64,000 nucleotides of DNA, from NCBI GenBank assembly GCA_030248195.1, contig JASAND010022311.1, positions 1 through 64,000 of the forward strand, given 5' to 3'. This DNA is from Trissonchulus latispiculum. Lineage: Eukaryota > Nematoda > Enoplea > Enoplida > Ironidae. Of the stretch, positions 9,801 through 21,017 are shown in pieces. Each line of letters begins with the position of its first letter. The stretch's first letter is position 1. A program made the position numbers and the translations under genes. The notes beneath the pieces are model-generated. The model did no database searches. It was given only the letters and a program-made list of their open reading frames with translations, and was not told the origin of the DNA.

Positions 9801-11689
9801 TTTTCCTAATTTTCAGGAACTTCTTCGGCTCCTGCACTCTTTAGAAATATTCCAGTAGAAACTACAGGAATCACTTTTGTAGATGATAAATACAAAAGCT
9901 TTTGTAGAAAATATATGTTAAGCATGTTAAGTCTTGTAATTTCTTCAGGACATCGTTGGTAATTTTTACCGGATATACTTTGCTAGAATTGATCACAAAT
10001 TTGACTAGTATTCAATACAAATGGAACTCTGTAGTTTTCACTCGTTTACAGGTTTATTCTACAGGAAAGTATCCATACGCTGATAACGCAAACGGCAAAC
10101 TGAGATATAATGGCGACAGTGAACATAATTTTTAAGATTAAACTAAATACTTTTGAAGACTAGACTGTAAAAACTACAGGTTTGGCATCTGATTTCGGAT
10201 TGTCCAAATAGTTGAACAAATCTGCAGCTTACTCTAGTATTTTCTACAAGAAACCTTTGTAAAAAACTACAGGTTTCCTTTGTATTTTTACAGGAAATTT
10301 CTGTAATTTTTACTATTAGAGAGGCCGGTAAAATATACAAAAGCTGCTTTTGTGGAGAACACAGGAAGCTTTGCTAGTGACAGGAGCACTTTTGTAGAAA
10401 AACTACAAGATTTCCTGTAATTTCTACAGGAGTCTTTTTATTCCGCCTGGAGGCGGAATCATTGCTTTGGAAAATGGATGCTAAACAAGTAGGTATAAAA
10501 GGCCGGTCCGACCGCAAAAATGGTGCCATCCCCAGTTCAAATCTAGGGGGAACCTGATTCCCCTACTATTACAAACAACCACCTTAGCTTCAGGTGCCTA
10601 CCCAGCACCTTAAAAAACTACTAAACCTAGTGAATCACAGTCGAACTGTTTCGACCCCTGCCAAGGGTCTCATCAGACGGCTTAAGGCTACCGTTACGGT
10701 TTTTTCTTTTTTGCCTCTTTTATATTCTTTAGCCTCTTTAATATTTGTGCATCTTGTGTGGACTATGTATACACCATTTTTTGAGGGCTATATGCATCTT
10801 TTTGTGGGCTTTTTTATGTTGCCATGAGCTATATGCTTCTTTTTTCTGTTTTCTTATTAAATTCTATTTTAAACAATTTTATAATATCCATAAGCATAAC
10901 TGGTAATACCATCGTCTAATAAATATCGTTTATCATCAAACGGGGATAAACCCTTCTTATTAACGTGTGCACTATGCAACTTATGTTTATCACTTCTAAT
11001 AAAATTCATAGCACAATACATAGTAGACCCTTCAAAAATACTTGAAACATATCATTTCTTGAAACATACATCATTTCAACATATCATGAAACATATCAAT
11101 ATATCATCATTTCAACAACACTTGTTTGAAATGAACCCCCTTTTTACCAAACCTTTAACCCTCTCGCTCAAATTCACCCGAATTGGGTAATGCTGTCACG
11201 ATCTCAACGGAATGTGGTAGTCCCAGCATTATCAGTGAAAAGGAAAGCACCAATCAAACTGTTACAGTTACTTCAGTTGTACGGAGATCAGTCTTGTCTC
11301 TTGCCGCATTTCAACTACGTACGACAAAACTGAACCTTATGCAACTGCAAACTCAGATGCGACTTTATTGCTCTTCTAATTCTCGAAAAATTAAGCCAGT
11401 TAAAGCGGAAATGTTATCTCAATTGTCCGCAATGGAATCGAAAGTCAATTCCTTGAATACTTCGGTCAAAAATGTGCAGATCAATAAAAGAAATTATTTT
11501 CCTGCGTGCTAATGCAATGCGGCTGGGTGGAAAATCAACTGACATGAGCAGCAGCAACTTGAGTTCAAAAATCCCAAAAAATTGCATGAGGATATAGTAA
11601 GCAAGCTTTAATACTTTCAAAACAGTGACTAAAAGCCTCGTAGCAAGCTAAGTTTGGGAGGGATAATCTGGTGGCCGGAAACTAGAGGC

Positions 11690-12505
11690 CTTCACGACCT
11701 TTCATTTTCAGGCCCGGCCCGGCCCTGCCCGGCCCATAGGTTCCATTTTTGGACAGTTCATTTTTACATATATTGTTGTTTGAGCGGGATATTTTAACGA
11801 GTTTTTGAAAGTAAAGTCGGATCTCTTATGGTTGTTGAATAATTTGACCTCAAAGTTGGGGTGTGCATGTGTTAAACATAGGAAATGGAAAAAGTGGTGA
11901 TTTTATTTTAGCGCCAAAAAATCTCTATGAACGGTCATGACATGAATCTGTATTATTTTGGATTTAAATTGCAGCTATTATCATGAACTGCGATATCTTG
12001 GAAGTGAAATTTTGATTTAGGTCTCTAAAATGTTTTAAAAAAATTTGAAGCAAACAGTGGAAACGAATCAAAATCCAACGTTTCTTGTGGATGAAAAGTA
12101 GCGTCGTCGAAAAGTATTATATACTGCTCTACTTCAAAGGCCTAAATAAAAATTCTAATTATTCCGTAGTCCGTTCTACAAACTAGGTTCCGTAGTCTTT
12201 AAACAGGCGGTTAAAAGTTGGCGGATTAAAATTTTTAATCGCTGTTTCTTTAATGGCGGATTAAGGGGGGGTCGCAATTTTCGACCATCTCCGATTTTTC
12301 TCATTTTCACATATTTTGTACTCACCATGGGTCCGCGAAACAAGAAACGTTTAATCCGTTTAATCCAGCATTAAAGAAATAACAAAATTTTAATCCGACT
12401 GATTTTTAGTCCGTTTAATCTGACCATTTTAATCTTTAAAGAAATAGGCCCACAGGTTTATAAGAGTGTTTGAGTTTATTTTGCTTATATTTTGTGATCT
12501 TGCAG
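11690..12505. other. Non-coding repeat-rich stretch upstream of the BAZ1-like exons
   Basis: It contains the end of repeat B (to 12157), then a segment (about 12180-12455) of facing TTAATC/GATTAA motifs that looks like a small decayed inverted-repeat element. No exon of the PHD finger start was found here, so upstream BAZ1-like exons probably lie outside the window. Confidence 0.4.
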
Positions 12506-15500
12506 GGGCAAATGGACTTGCTATGTGTGTCTGGCTGGGCCCTCCAGAAGGCGGCGAGGACAAAAGCGTCAGCTTACAGCCTATCGTATGTCACTTTTTT
12601 TCTCTCAACGTGGTTTTTTCCTTAAATTTCGACAATTTTTGTAGCTACCAAAAGTTCTCCTGTCTCGGAAAAGGATAGCGGGGAGAGGAGTAAAGAAAAA
12701 TATTGCTCTAAATAGATAGGCACGGAAGTTTAGTATAATAGCTTTTGTTGTACGAAAACGTTTCTTCCTGTGAATGATTTTTGTGTCGCATTCTTCAGCA
12801 TAGGGCAGAATTTGTTCGTGATTTACATAATGTTGGCTAATAGTTTTCATTAGTCATTATTTATATTGAACTCGCGTTATTTTGGGGGGTTAATTAAACC
12901 GTCTTTTTTGCTACTTAATTAATCTGACAATATGTTTTGTCATCACTTCTTCTAGAGCGTCAGGCCAAACAATTGAAAAAAGCCGCTGCAGCCGGTGGCA
13001 GTGATTCGGAGAGTACTGCGGATGAAGCTCCAGTCAGAAAATCTAGTCGGTACGCGTATATGACAGAGAGGACACACTAATACACAGTATTATCAAGAGT
13101 ACATAATATATAAGAGTGTGGCAGCAGGCAAGCTCTCTGTTATCAGCTGTAGGTACATGCTATGTTCGCTAACGGCTGACCCCCCCCAACAAATGTGTAT
13201 GTGCTCTTCAAAGAAATTCGCACGCTATCTTTTTATGTGTTATTGTTCGAAAACACAACTACTCAGTTGGTTCAATGTGCGTCTGCTTCGAACTTTAACA
13301 CGTAAAGATAGCGTGCTAATTTCTTTGAAGAGCACATACACGTTTGTGGGGGGGTCAGCCGTTAGCGAACATAGCATCTACCTACAGCTGATAACAGAGA
13401 GCTTGCCTGCTGTCACACTCTTATGTATTATGTACTCTTGGTATTATGTATTATGTTGCTGTTTCTCCTCTTTTTCTATTTTTCTCAGTCCATTTCAGGG
13501 AAATTGTCTAGAAGGGGGACGGGCAGAGTTGCTGAGGGACGAAGGGGGTAACCAACGCCGGTTTGTCGTGTTTACATAAACGTATGCAATGCATGTATGT
13601 ACGTGTAAACGCCCTCACAAATTCTGTTGATAATGTAAATGAGTACTAGTCCTTTTTCTGTATGCAGTTAATGTGTTTTGTAGACGTAGACTTCGTGACC
13701 TGGACCGGATACAGTACAAGGAAAGCAGTGCCGAGGAAACTCTACAGGAGGAGGAGGAAACGCAGGAAGACGGAAGAAGAAGAAGTGGAAGATGAAGATG
13801 GCGAGGAAAATGAAGGTTTGAAAGTTTTCTTTCAGTGTTTCCTGCTGGGGTAGAACAAATCAAGTATGTGTATATCACACATATTAATGATATATGGTTT
13901 CTTGAAGGAATATTTCTTTTCTATGTCAACATGAAAATTTCGTTCTCTAAGTGTCGCCAGTTCTGGCAGAAATTTGGCCAGGTTGGAGACTTCCGTGGAT
14001 GGGCACCTGAAAAAAACTACCGGAAAACAGCTACCGGAACAAGCTGTATTTTCATTTATTTTCTTATTTTCCGCATACTTCGGAAAAAACTCGTGAGTTT
14101 TTCCGATAAGTTGAGAATTTTTTGAAAAGTTGGAGATAAAAATCAAAATTTTTCGAAAATTTTCGAAAATTTTTCAAAATTCTGAAAATCCTCTGATATC
14201 GCCAGGGTTTATTAGTTATAGCGTAAAAATTCGATAATTTGCTGAATTCTAGCACACCAGAAGCATTTTAACGTTATTTTGGCCATGGGAAATAACTGGG
14301 GAATACTGGGATAAAAACCGAGAAAACTAGTTTTTCCCGGAAAAACTACGTACACCCTAGTCAGTCTTCACCTAAATTACCTAAGTTATGCTCAGATTTC
14401 AAATATTGTCAAAAGAGACGGGAGGATGGTCAATCAACTCCGTCTCTTCCAATAAAAAATCCCCCATCCCAGTAACAAACTGTTATTTTCTTTAGATGGC
14501 GAGGAAAGCGGTGAGGAAGCTGAAGATGAGGAAGAAGAAGAAGACGAAGAAGCTGACGGAGAGGAAAATCAGGAAAACAAAGATGGGGAAGAAAACGGAG
14601 TAGAAGAGGAAGAAGAAGAGGAAGAAGAAAATGGCGATAATGTTGGAAGAGCGTCGAGTCGAGCATCGTCAAGGGCTTCGCGAGTCTCCAGAGTTTCTGG
14701 CCGGTCCGCTACGCCCAAGTCTGGAAGCAGTGCGCGTAGGACTAGGTACAGTTTTTATAGATTATGCAGTACCACACAATAGTTGTAGGAAGGTAGGTTG
14801 AGACTGTGTTATGTTTGCCACTAGGTAACAGGTGCGTATTAATAAGGTTTAAACTTGATTGATTGAGTGGGAATCTAGGCTATGTTCAAAGCCTGGGTTT
14901 ATTTTGGGTGAGAAGGTGGGTGTTGGAATGTGGGGATGGGACCCCCCTCCCGACATCTACTACTGGGGGAGGTTAAAAATCGCTAAAAGAAGCTCTAAAG
15001 TTCAGTTTTAGAACCAGAAAGCTGCTTCAAGACCAGACATTCCGGCGAAGTTGGGTAAATGAATGAGGGAAGCCCAAAAACGTGTGGGTGGAGCCGAAGG
15101 GGAGGGGAATGCTCGAGTGAGACTGACCCAAAAAAGTGGGGGTTACCCCAAATAAAGTAACATTATGACATTATGATAGCCTAACTGTCTAGACTAGGCA
15201 TGACTGCAGTTGCTTAGGATTACTGCCGCCTGAATTCGTCATTGTGAACCTGTGTGGGCCGCAAACTCGGTAGCCTGGGGAAAGGTCATAACGTTAGTCA
15301 ACTGACTTGGTGTAATCTATCCACTAGCAGAAATCATATGGCAACGACTAACAAACTATTGGAACACTGATTCAGTGAACGTATAGACAGATTGCTAGAA
15401 ACATTGATGCGGAAAGTGAAGAATTTTTGTCATCATTTATGCCATTATAAATTATGCAGTAATTTTCTATTGTAGAGGAAGAAGCCGGAGTGCTGGCCGT

Positions 15501-17393
15501 AGTGTGGAGCCCTCTGACGCGGAGTATGACAGCGAACGAGACAGCTGGGTGCCAAAACGACGCTCCGGTCGCCTTAGGCATCAGGACCATCAGGCGCATG
15601 AGGTGGCCAAGCATGAGCACGAGCTGGAGCTTAGAATCAAGGAAAGTTCCGCACAGGTAGGTCCTATCCTCCTTTTCCTTCCCTTGGATGTGAGTCACTC
15701 CATGAAAAAGTTGTTTTTGGGGGGCTTAGCTCACCCTCCATAATTAGGTAGGACTATTCAACAATCGATCAATTTGCGGAAACCCGTATGGGTGACAGGA
15801 TAGAAAGATACTACAGTTTGTTTTGTTGAAGATGATATCTGTTTTGTGTCCAGCTGTCTAGGAAAGATGCCGTGGGCTGCACCAAAACGTTTCAGAATAA
15901 CTACAGAATAAAGACTAACTACTAGTTTTCCATTCTAAAATAGGACTATAGTCTTCAGCTATTCTGAAACTTAGGTGGGTTCAGTCCAGTGTTCATCTTA
16001 CGAATTTGTTGGTTATTTGTAGGTGCGTCAAAAGTGTGATAGTTTGATGAAGCAGATTTTGGGAAGTCGTTTGGGCAGTTGTTTGGCCTCCTTTCCTGCA
16101 GAGGTTTGCTCTTTTTCATTGTACTTATTTTAACTTACGTACTGTAGACTACTGTATTTTTGCAGCAAATTAATGTCTAGTGCAGTGCGCAGGTCATTTT
16201 GAGAACTAGGTATGGATTTTCTGGATTACTTACTTGTACTTGTACTTGTACTTGTTCTTTATTGCTGCTGCAGCAATCTGATGGGCTCCGGATCCATGCC
16301 AACACTGTTAATCATCGTAGTTACTTACTTTTATTTAATATCCTTAAAATCAGTTTAGCAAGTTAAGCTTTCTTTGACTTTAATTCTGGCAGTACTTTGA
16401 AAAAGTTAACTTTTTAAGACATTACCTTGACATTAACAACCTTTTCTTTAATTTTACGTGTTTGTTGGAAATATGTTGCAGCCATTTTTAAAATTGTAGT
16501 TCGACAGAAATAGAGAATCTAGATTTAAGCAATTACCATTATAGTGTTTCTAACGCTTCTCTTTTTCTCCGTTTGCTTGCTACCCGTTGCTCAGTTGATG
16601 AAGCATGAACCGAGAAAACGGAAAAAACTACCGATATTTCCTTTGATTCCGTTTTCTCCACTGCTCCGTTGGAGCATAAGCTGGCCTTCCCTGAAATTCG
16701 TTTCTAGTTTTTTATTTTACTTTACTTCTGATTTCTTTTCTTTTTTCCAGCCTACCACTAGCAGTCGCAGTCGTCGTGGTGTGACTGACAGCAGTTGTAA
16801 TCTGGACTTGACTGTGGTGAAGAATAATTTGACCAAGTATCGAACTGTGGACCAGTTTCTCAGTGATATTGCGGCGGTTATAGAGCGTGGAAAGAGAGCC
16901 TATATGGTAGGTAATCAGTTGCTATAACTTTGAAAAACACGGAGGGTAGGAGCAAGCAAAAGTTAATAAAGAGTGTAATGGAAAAAGCAGTTTTTGCTGG
17001 ACTTTAAAATACAGGAAATGCCCATAAATTTCTTTATTTTTCATGCACACTGACCTAAAATTGTAAAATTTTGTCTGAAAATTCAAAATAAAATCCTCAC
17101 AAATTCTATTTTACTTCCTTAACGCTTGTTTCGGTATAAAATTCCGCAAATTTACGCTATACTATTGGTAAGTTTGCTGGATCAGTTTTTGATTGTCCAT
17201 ATTTTTCTTTTTGTCTGTCAGTCTGGTAATTGGAGAACGATACAATTAATGTTTTTTGTTTTGCGTAAAATTGTCGTTCCAGGATTTGTTATGTCTAAGT
17301 TGATTGATGTTATTATTTTAGAATCAACCTCGAAAGCTGGAAAATATTACGGATCTTGAGGTTATGGTATCTACCTGGAGCTCACAAGAGTGA
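12506..17393 (+). CDS. BAZ1/ACF1-like chromatin remodelling protein, C-terminal exons
   Basis: Eight exons with GT/AG borders and matching phases: 12506-12585, 12956-13049, 13684-13815, 14496-14745, 15476-15656, 16023-16103, 16751-16906, 17322-17393 (TGA). The first exon encodes the end of a PHD finger (GKWTCYVC). Next come a basic patch, a long Glu/Asp linker with Ser/Arg repeats, DSWVPKRRSGR, a helix (KCDSLMKQIL), and the YRTVDQFLSDIAAVIERGKR helix of a bromodomain ending in AYMNQ. PHD, acidic linker and C-terminal bromodomain is the order in BAZ1A/ACF1, a subunit of ISWI remodelers in the nucleus. The bromodomain ZA loop lacks the usual WPF and PDYY segments. Exon 13684-13815 needs a one-base frame change in the acidic tract (about 13740-13790). 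BAZ1A versus another PHD-bromodomain protein is not settled. Confidence 0.7.
13093..13440. mobile_element. CAAGAGTACATAAT-family MITE, member 2
   Basis: About 350 bp in an intron of the BAZ1-like gene. The arms pair over most of the element (for example GCAAGCTCTCTGTTATCAGC and its complement, and GCTAACGGCTGACCCCCCC and its complement). The 7-bp flank GTATTAT is present on both sides, a clear target-site duplication. No coding capacity. Confidence 0.85.
14746..15475 (+). other. BAZ1-like intron, no further feature seen
   Basis: Intron between the acidic-linker exon and the DSWVPKRRSGR exon. It contains short G- and C-rich tracts near 14930-14965 but no complete inverted-repeat element or ORF was recognised. 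Confidence 0.4.
16104..16750 (+). other. BAZ1-like intron where the missing ZA loop could be sought
   Basis: Intron between the KCDSLMKQIL exon and the LDLTVVKNNL exon. A bromodomain ZA loop would be expected between these exons. I saw no phase-compatible exon encoding a PDYY-type segment here. A short TACTTG repeat lies near 16230. Confidence 0.4.
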
Positions 17394-17822
17394 TCTAAAA
17401 ATACTTTGTGTTTAGTTGTCTTTGTTCTGATTCATTAATTATGATGGTCTGATTACAATGAATTGTTGGATTTATTCTTCGGCGTTTAAAAGTTAGCTTA
17501 ACATGCTGCATTAGGCTGATGTCAGATGTACTTTCGGTTTGTTTTGTTTTTACGCGTGAATTTGCGTTAATACCTAGTATAAATTGTTTCCTGGATTCTC
17601 TTGAATGTTCCGAAGATCCTTTATCGAAATTTATATCTAATAATCGAAATATAATGCCATCCTGCGCATGTGTTTAATGTGTTACACTTGTTTTTGAGTT
17701 TCGATTTGATTTAGTGAAACTTGTTATTTGTCTTCTGTATCTCAGTTGGTTAGGATAGGGCTTCTTTTCTACTATGGAGATAAGATTTAATGAGCAGAAT
17801 TAAATTAAATTTTAAGGAAGTA

Positions 17823-17864
17823 TTACATTTGTTGAGTAGTTTCGCTTCAAAGTAGAAGCTTGCT
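17823..17864. repeat. Left target-site duplication of the Naiad element
   Basis: 42 bp beginning TTACATTTGTTGAGTAG and ending GAAGCTTGCT, identical to 21660-21701. The same sequence occurs once at 3518-3559 in the uninterrupted copy of repeat A, which proves that it is target sequence duplicated on insertion. Confidence 0.92.
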
Positions 17865-17938
17865 CAGCCCTCAATACGATTTCTGACTACCCTTTGGACT
17901 TGCACTACCGATCCTGCGTTTTTTATATTTTAATCACT

Positions 17939-18892
17939 ATGAATCGTCCATATAAGAAAAATGCCGGCACGGGCTCCGTATCAGGGCCGGAGAATACATG
18001 CCCACCCAATGCTTCAACGGAATCGGACTTGGAAACGACTGATGACAGGGCTGTAGGCGATCCCTCTAGCCTTCCCCAAGCGGATATTCAAGGTAACACC
18101 AGTAGGTCGAACTGCTGTCAAACTAACACTAGTACTGGAATGAAGTGCAACTCTCGTAGGTGCTTTACGTGTACTGTATTTAAGGAAGGTAACTGCTACA
18201 AAGGATATTACAGTAATACTAGTTTTCCAATAATTAATAAAGCTGACGTACCTATCAACTGTAATACGGAAAATGTTATTTATTTAATCACATGCGCTAA
18301 ATGTAGACTCCAGTATGTAGGTGAAACAGGTAGGAAGCTTAAAGTTAGAGTTAATGAGCACAATAATAGTATTAAGAACCCTTTTAAGGCAAATTGTAAG
18401 ACACTTGCAGCACATTTTAATATCGGTGAATGTAAGCACTTCTATGTACAAATAATTGAAGCATTTCAGGTCTCTGGTGATCCACAGTACGATAAGAAGA
18501 CTCGTAGAGAAAGAGAAGCGTACTGGATAAAACGGTTAAAAACCAAAACACCTTATGGCCTTAATGAACTACTAATCGGGGAAAATTACAACAAAACGGT
18601 ACTAGAAAATCTACACCTGAATATGCCTAACCATAATAATACGCGTACTAAAACAAACCGAATACATAAAACAAATACCTTAACAGAAACAGATATAAAT
18701 ACCTTTTATCACGATAATACTACACATAAATCCGTGTATGACACTGTTAACAAACTTTGTAAAAAACAATTAAAACTTGCACTCATCATTAATGAAAGTT
18801 ATAAAAACAACCCTAAATATGATTTAGTCAGAGATTTAGCCGAAGGTAAGTTAAACCAAATAAAAAATCGTAACACAAAAACTAAAAAATGA
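17939..18892 (+). CDS. Naiad GIY-YIG endonuclease segment (N-terminal part of the PLE ORF)
   Basis: Start chosen at MNRPYKKNAG (17939); an upstream in-frame M at 17894 is possible. After a Ser/Thr/Gly-rich leader comes a cysteine cluster (CNSRRCFTC), then the endonuclease: VIYLITCAKC, LQYVGETGRKLKVRVNEH, LAAHF and REREAYWIKRLKTKTPYGLN. The CAKC cysteines with the two histidines form the CCHH set shared by PLE endonucleases; R of the KVRV helix and E of REREAYW are the expected catalytic residues. It would nick chromosomal DNA for target-primed reverse transcription. A lysine- and threonine-rich linker leads to the in-frame TGA at 18890-18892, after which the same frame continues into the RT part. 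Confidence 0.88.
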   Translation: MNRPYKKNAGTGSVSGPENTCPPNASTESDLETTDDRAVGDPSSLPQADIQGNTSRSNCCQTNTSTGMKCNSRRCFTCTVFKEGNCYKGYYSNTSFPIINKADVPINCNTENVIYLITCAKCRLQYVGETGRKLKVRVNEHNNSIKNPFKANCKTLAAHFNIGECKHFYVQIIEAFQVSGDPQYDKKTRREREAYWIKRLKTKTPYGLNELLIGENYNKTVLENLHLNMPNHNNTRTKTNRIHKTNTLTETDINTFYHDNTTHKSVYDTVNKLCKKQLKLALIINESYKNNPKYDLVRDLAEGKLNQIKNRNTKTKK

Positions 18893-20806
18893 AAAAAGAA
18901 AAATATAATTTTCAACTTTAGGCATACAATTATAGATAAAATAAATATTAATAAAATTATACAGGAAAGTTCTCACTTATTTCCAAACAGTACTACTGTC
19001 AGAGAACTACACCACCCCAGGATCTTTTATAAATACAATCCTCCTATAGCCACCCAAGTGTATAACTATAAAGAAACCATCACCAAATTGAATGTGGACG
19101 AATGGCTCCACACATACAATACTAAAGGTTTTCAATGTAACTGTCATCTAAATACAAACTCGGATGCTACACACAAACATATTATCACTGGTAATCTCAA
19201 AATACTATGCAATCCTGAACTGGAGGAAATTCTCAAAAATGGCCCTAAATATAGAGTTCAGGATACACTCAACACAAATATTATCATAAACGATGTAAAA
19301 ATGGGATTACATAATTATATGGAAAAACTACAGCGTAAATATAAAATGGACAAATTTTCTTTAACCAATTGGGCGGATAATATCATCAGTAAGATAGAAT
19401 CTGCCCTTAACACTCATTCTAATAGATACAATAAAAACAGTAAAATAAATTTAAAATCTTTATTAATGGATACACACTCTCGGTATGTTCTTACTCCTGT
19501 AGATAAAGCTAACCAAAACATTGCTATCATATGTAAGGAATTCTATATCTATAGCACTCTGAAGGAGTTGGGTATACTGGGTAGTGGCTCAAATACATAT
19601 GTAAATTCAAATTTAAATTACTTAGATACCTACAATATCATATCTAAATATTATCAAAAACATAACATTCAACTAGAAAATCACACACAACTCCCACATA
19701 TCTATTTAATACCAAAATTTCATAAAAACCCTATAAAATTCAGGACTATCATTGCTAGTAAACACGCACTCACTAAACCATTATCAATGTTAATAGACAA
19801 CGCATTAAAACTTATTACTATTTCTAGATCTAGATACGGTAAGGTATCAAAGACATTTCTAAAACAAAATCCCTACTGGGTTATTGGCAGTAGCCAAGCT
19901 ATTTTGGCCAATATAACAAAAATCAACGAAACAAACTCTGCAAAAACTGTAAATACTTATGACTTCACTACCTTATATACTAACCTACGCCATGACACAA
20001 TATGTACCAATTTGGAAGAATTAATTAATAAAACTATGAGATACCCTATGCATAAAGTTAAGTTACGTGTTAGATGGGGTACAACTAAGAACACTAAAGA
20101 TGTAATTACTGCCGAAATACTGATAAACCACATCAAATTCCTTCTGAACAACTTGTATTTTACTTGTGGCAATCGAATCTTTAAGCAAACTATTGGTATA
20201 CCTATGGGTAGTAATGCTGCTCCATCTATAGCTAACCTCGTTCTTCATAATATGGAATTTAATTATATTTATCGTAATAAGGATAAAGCGACAACTAAGT
20301 TTCTTAGAAAATCATTTAGGCTAATAGATGATATAACTGTACTAGACGATGAAGACTACTTTGAAGAAATTAAAGACGACATGTATTCAAACGAACTGGA
20401 ATTAAACAAAATCAATAACATCAATACAGAAGCTAATGTGTTGGACTTACATATTACCATTGAGAATGGAAAATTCATTACAAGCCTTTACGACAAAAGA
20501 GACGACTTTCCTTTTACTACTTATAAATTCCCAACTGCTTCTTCAAACATATCATCCACTATAATAAAAAATACAATAAAATCTCAAATAATTAGGTACA
20601 GTAGTATATGTACCAAATACGAAGACTTTATTAAGTGTACTAGAACAGCAAGTAGTATGCTAAAATGCAGAGGATATACACATAAGTTTATTAAGAACAG
20701 TTTCTATAGAACAATATACCAACAATCTGACATACCAGCAAAATACGATTTAAAATCTGACAATATCAAAGACAGATGGACTGCAATAAAGAATATGATA
20801 ATCTAA
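18893..20806 (+). CDS. Naiad reverse transcriptase segment (C-terminal part of the PLE ORF)
   Basis: The frame is open from just after the TGA at 18890-18892; the first methionine is at 19058. The CxC motif (FQCNCHL) lies near 19139. RT motifs in order: TPVDKANQNIAII; HIYLIPKFHKNPIKFRTII (fingers); motif A YDFTTLYTNL; a fingers-to-palm spacer with KLRVRWG; motif B IGIPMGSNAAP; motif C RLIDDI (the DD pair); LDLHITIENG and YKFPTASS; thumb helices with RYSSICTKYEDF and CRGYTHKFIKNSF. RLIDD and IPMGSNAAP are typical of PLE enzymes, which share ancestry with telomerase RT. The catalytic aspartates are all present, so this segment looks functional; only the TGA separates it from the endonuclease. 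Confidence 0.9.
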   Translation, partial: KKKNIIFNFRHTIIDKININKIIQESSHLFPNSTTVRELHHPRIFYKYNPPIATQVYNYKETITKLNVDEWLHTYNTKGFQCNCHLNTNSDATHKHIITGNLKILCNPELEEILKNGPKYRVQDTLNTNIIINDVKMGLHNYMEKLQRKYKMDKFSLTNWADNIISKIESALNTHSNRYNKNSKINLKSLLMDTHSRYVLTPVDKANQNIAIICKEFYIYSTLKELGILGSGSNTYVNSNLNYLDTYNIISKYYQKHNIQLENHTQLPHIYLIPKFHKNPIKFRTIIASKHALTKPLSMLIDNALKLITISRSRYGKVSKTFLKQNPYWVIGSSQAILANITKINETNSAKTVNTYDFTTLYTNLRHDTICTNLEELINKTMRYPMHKVKLRVRWGTTKNTKDVITAEILINHIKFLLNNLYFTCGNRIFKQTIGIPMGSNAAPSIANLVLHNMEFNYIYRNKDKATTKFLRKSFRLIDDITVLDDEDYFEEIKDDMYSNELELNKINNINTEANVLDLHITIENGKFITSLYDKRDDFPFTTYKFPTASSNISSTIIKNTIKSQIIRYSSICTKYEDFIKCTRTASSMLKCRGYTHKFIKNSFYRTIYQQSDIPAKYDLKSDNIKDRWTAIKNMII

Positions 20807-20828
20807 TTACCTGGCTCTCCTGTTGAAA

Positions 20829-21017
20829 ACCCGGCTTTGCCGGCCAATGAAATCCCGGCTTTGCCGGCCATGAAAACCCGGCTCTGCCGGCCATGAAAAC
20901 CCGGCTTTGCCGGCCCATGTAAGCCCGGCTCTGCCGGCCATTCACTACCGTCCTGCACCTTTCCCTATGAAATCCCGGCTTCGCCGGCCAATGTAAACCC
21001 GGCTTTGCCGGCCATTC
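20829..21017 (+). repeat. Array of seven CCGGC-NNN-GCCGG hairpins in the Naiad 3' region
   Basis: Seven units of about 21-23 bp, each with a perfect 5-bp stem CCGGC/GCCGG and a three-base loop (TTT, TTT, TCT, TTT, TCT, TTC, TTT). The block CCGGCCATTCACTACCGTCC recurs after units 5 and 7, so part of the array was duplicated at a higher order. Stems are invariant while loops vary. It starts about 20 bp after the RT stop codon and lies wholly inside the element. Confidence 0.85.

Larger units (their letters stand above)
8798..12157. repeat. Anonymous repeat segment B, copy 1
   Basis: About 3.36 kb, near-identical in order and sequence to 22319-25775. The left boundary coincides with the terminal inverted repeat of an internal miniature element (8802-9213). 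It contains short TACAGG-rich stretches (about 9850-10440), a region of CATATCA repeats (11040-11110), a GGCCC-rich patch near 11715 and only short ORFs: a 125-aa minus-strand frame (9423-9800) and a 109-aa plus-strand frame (11183-11512) with a leucine-rich, possibly coiled segment. The first 101 residues of the former are unchanged in copy 2. No known transposase, RT or integrase motif is visible. Confidence 0.75.

Noticed and set aside
20829..21017. Regular short repeats considered as a CRISPR-like array
   Set aside because: Units are palindromic with three-base loops and near-identical spacers inside a eukaryotic retroelement; no cas genes.
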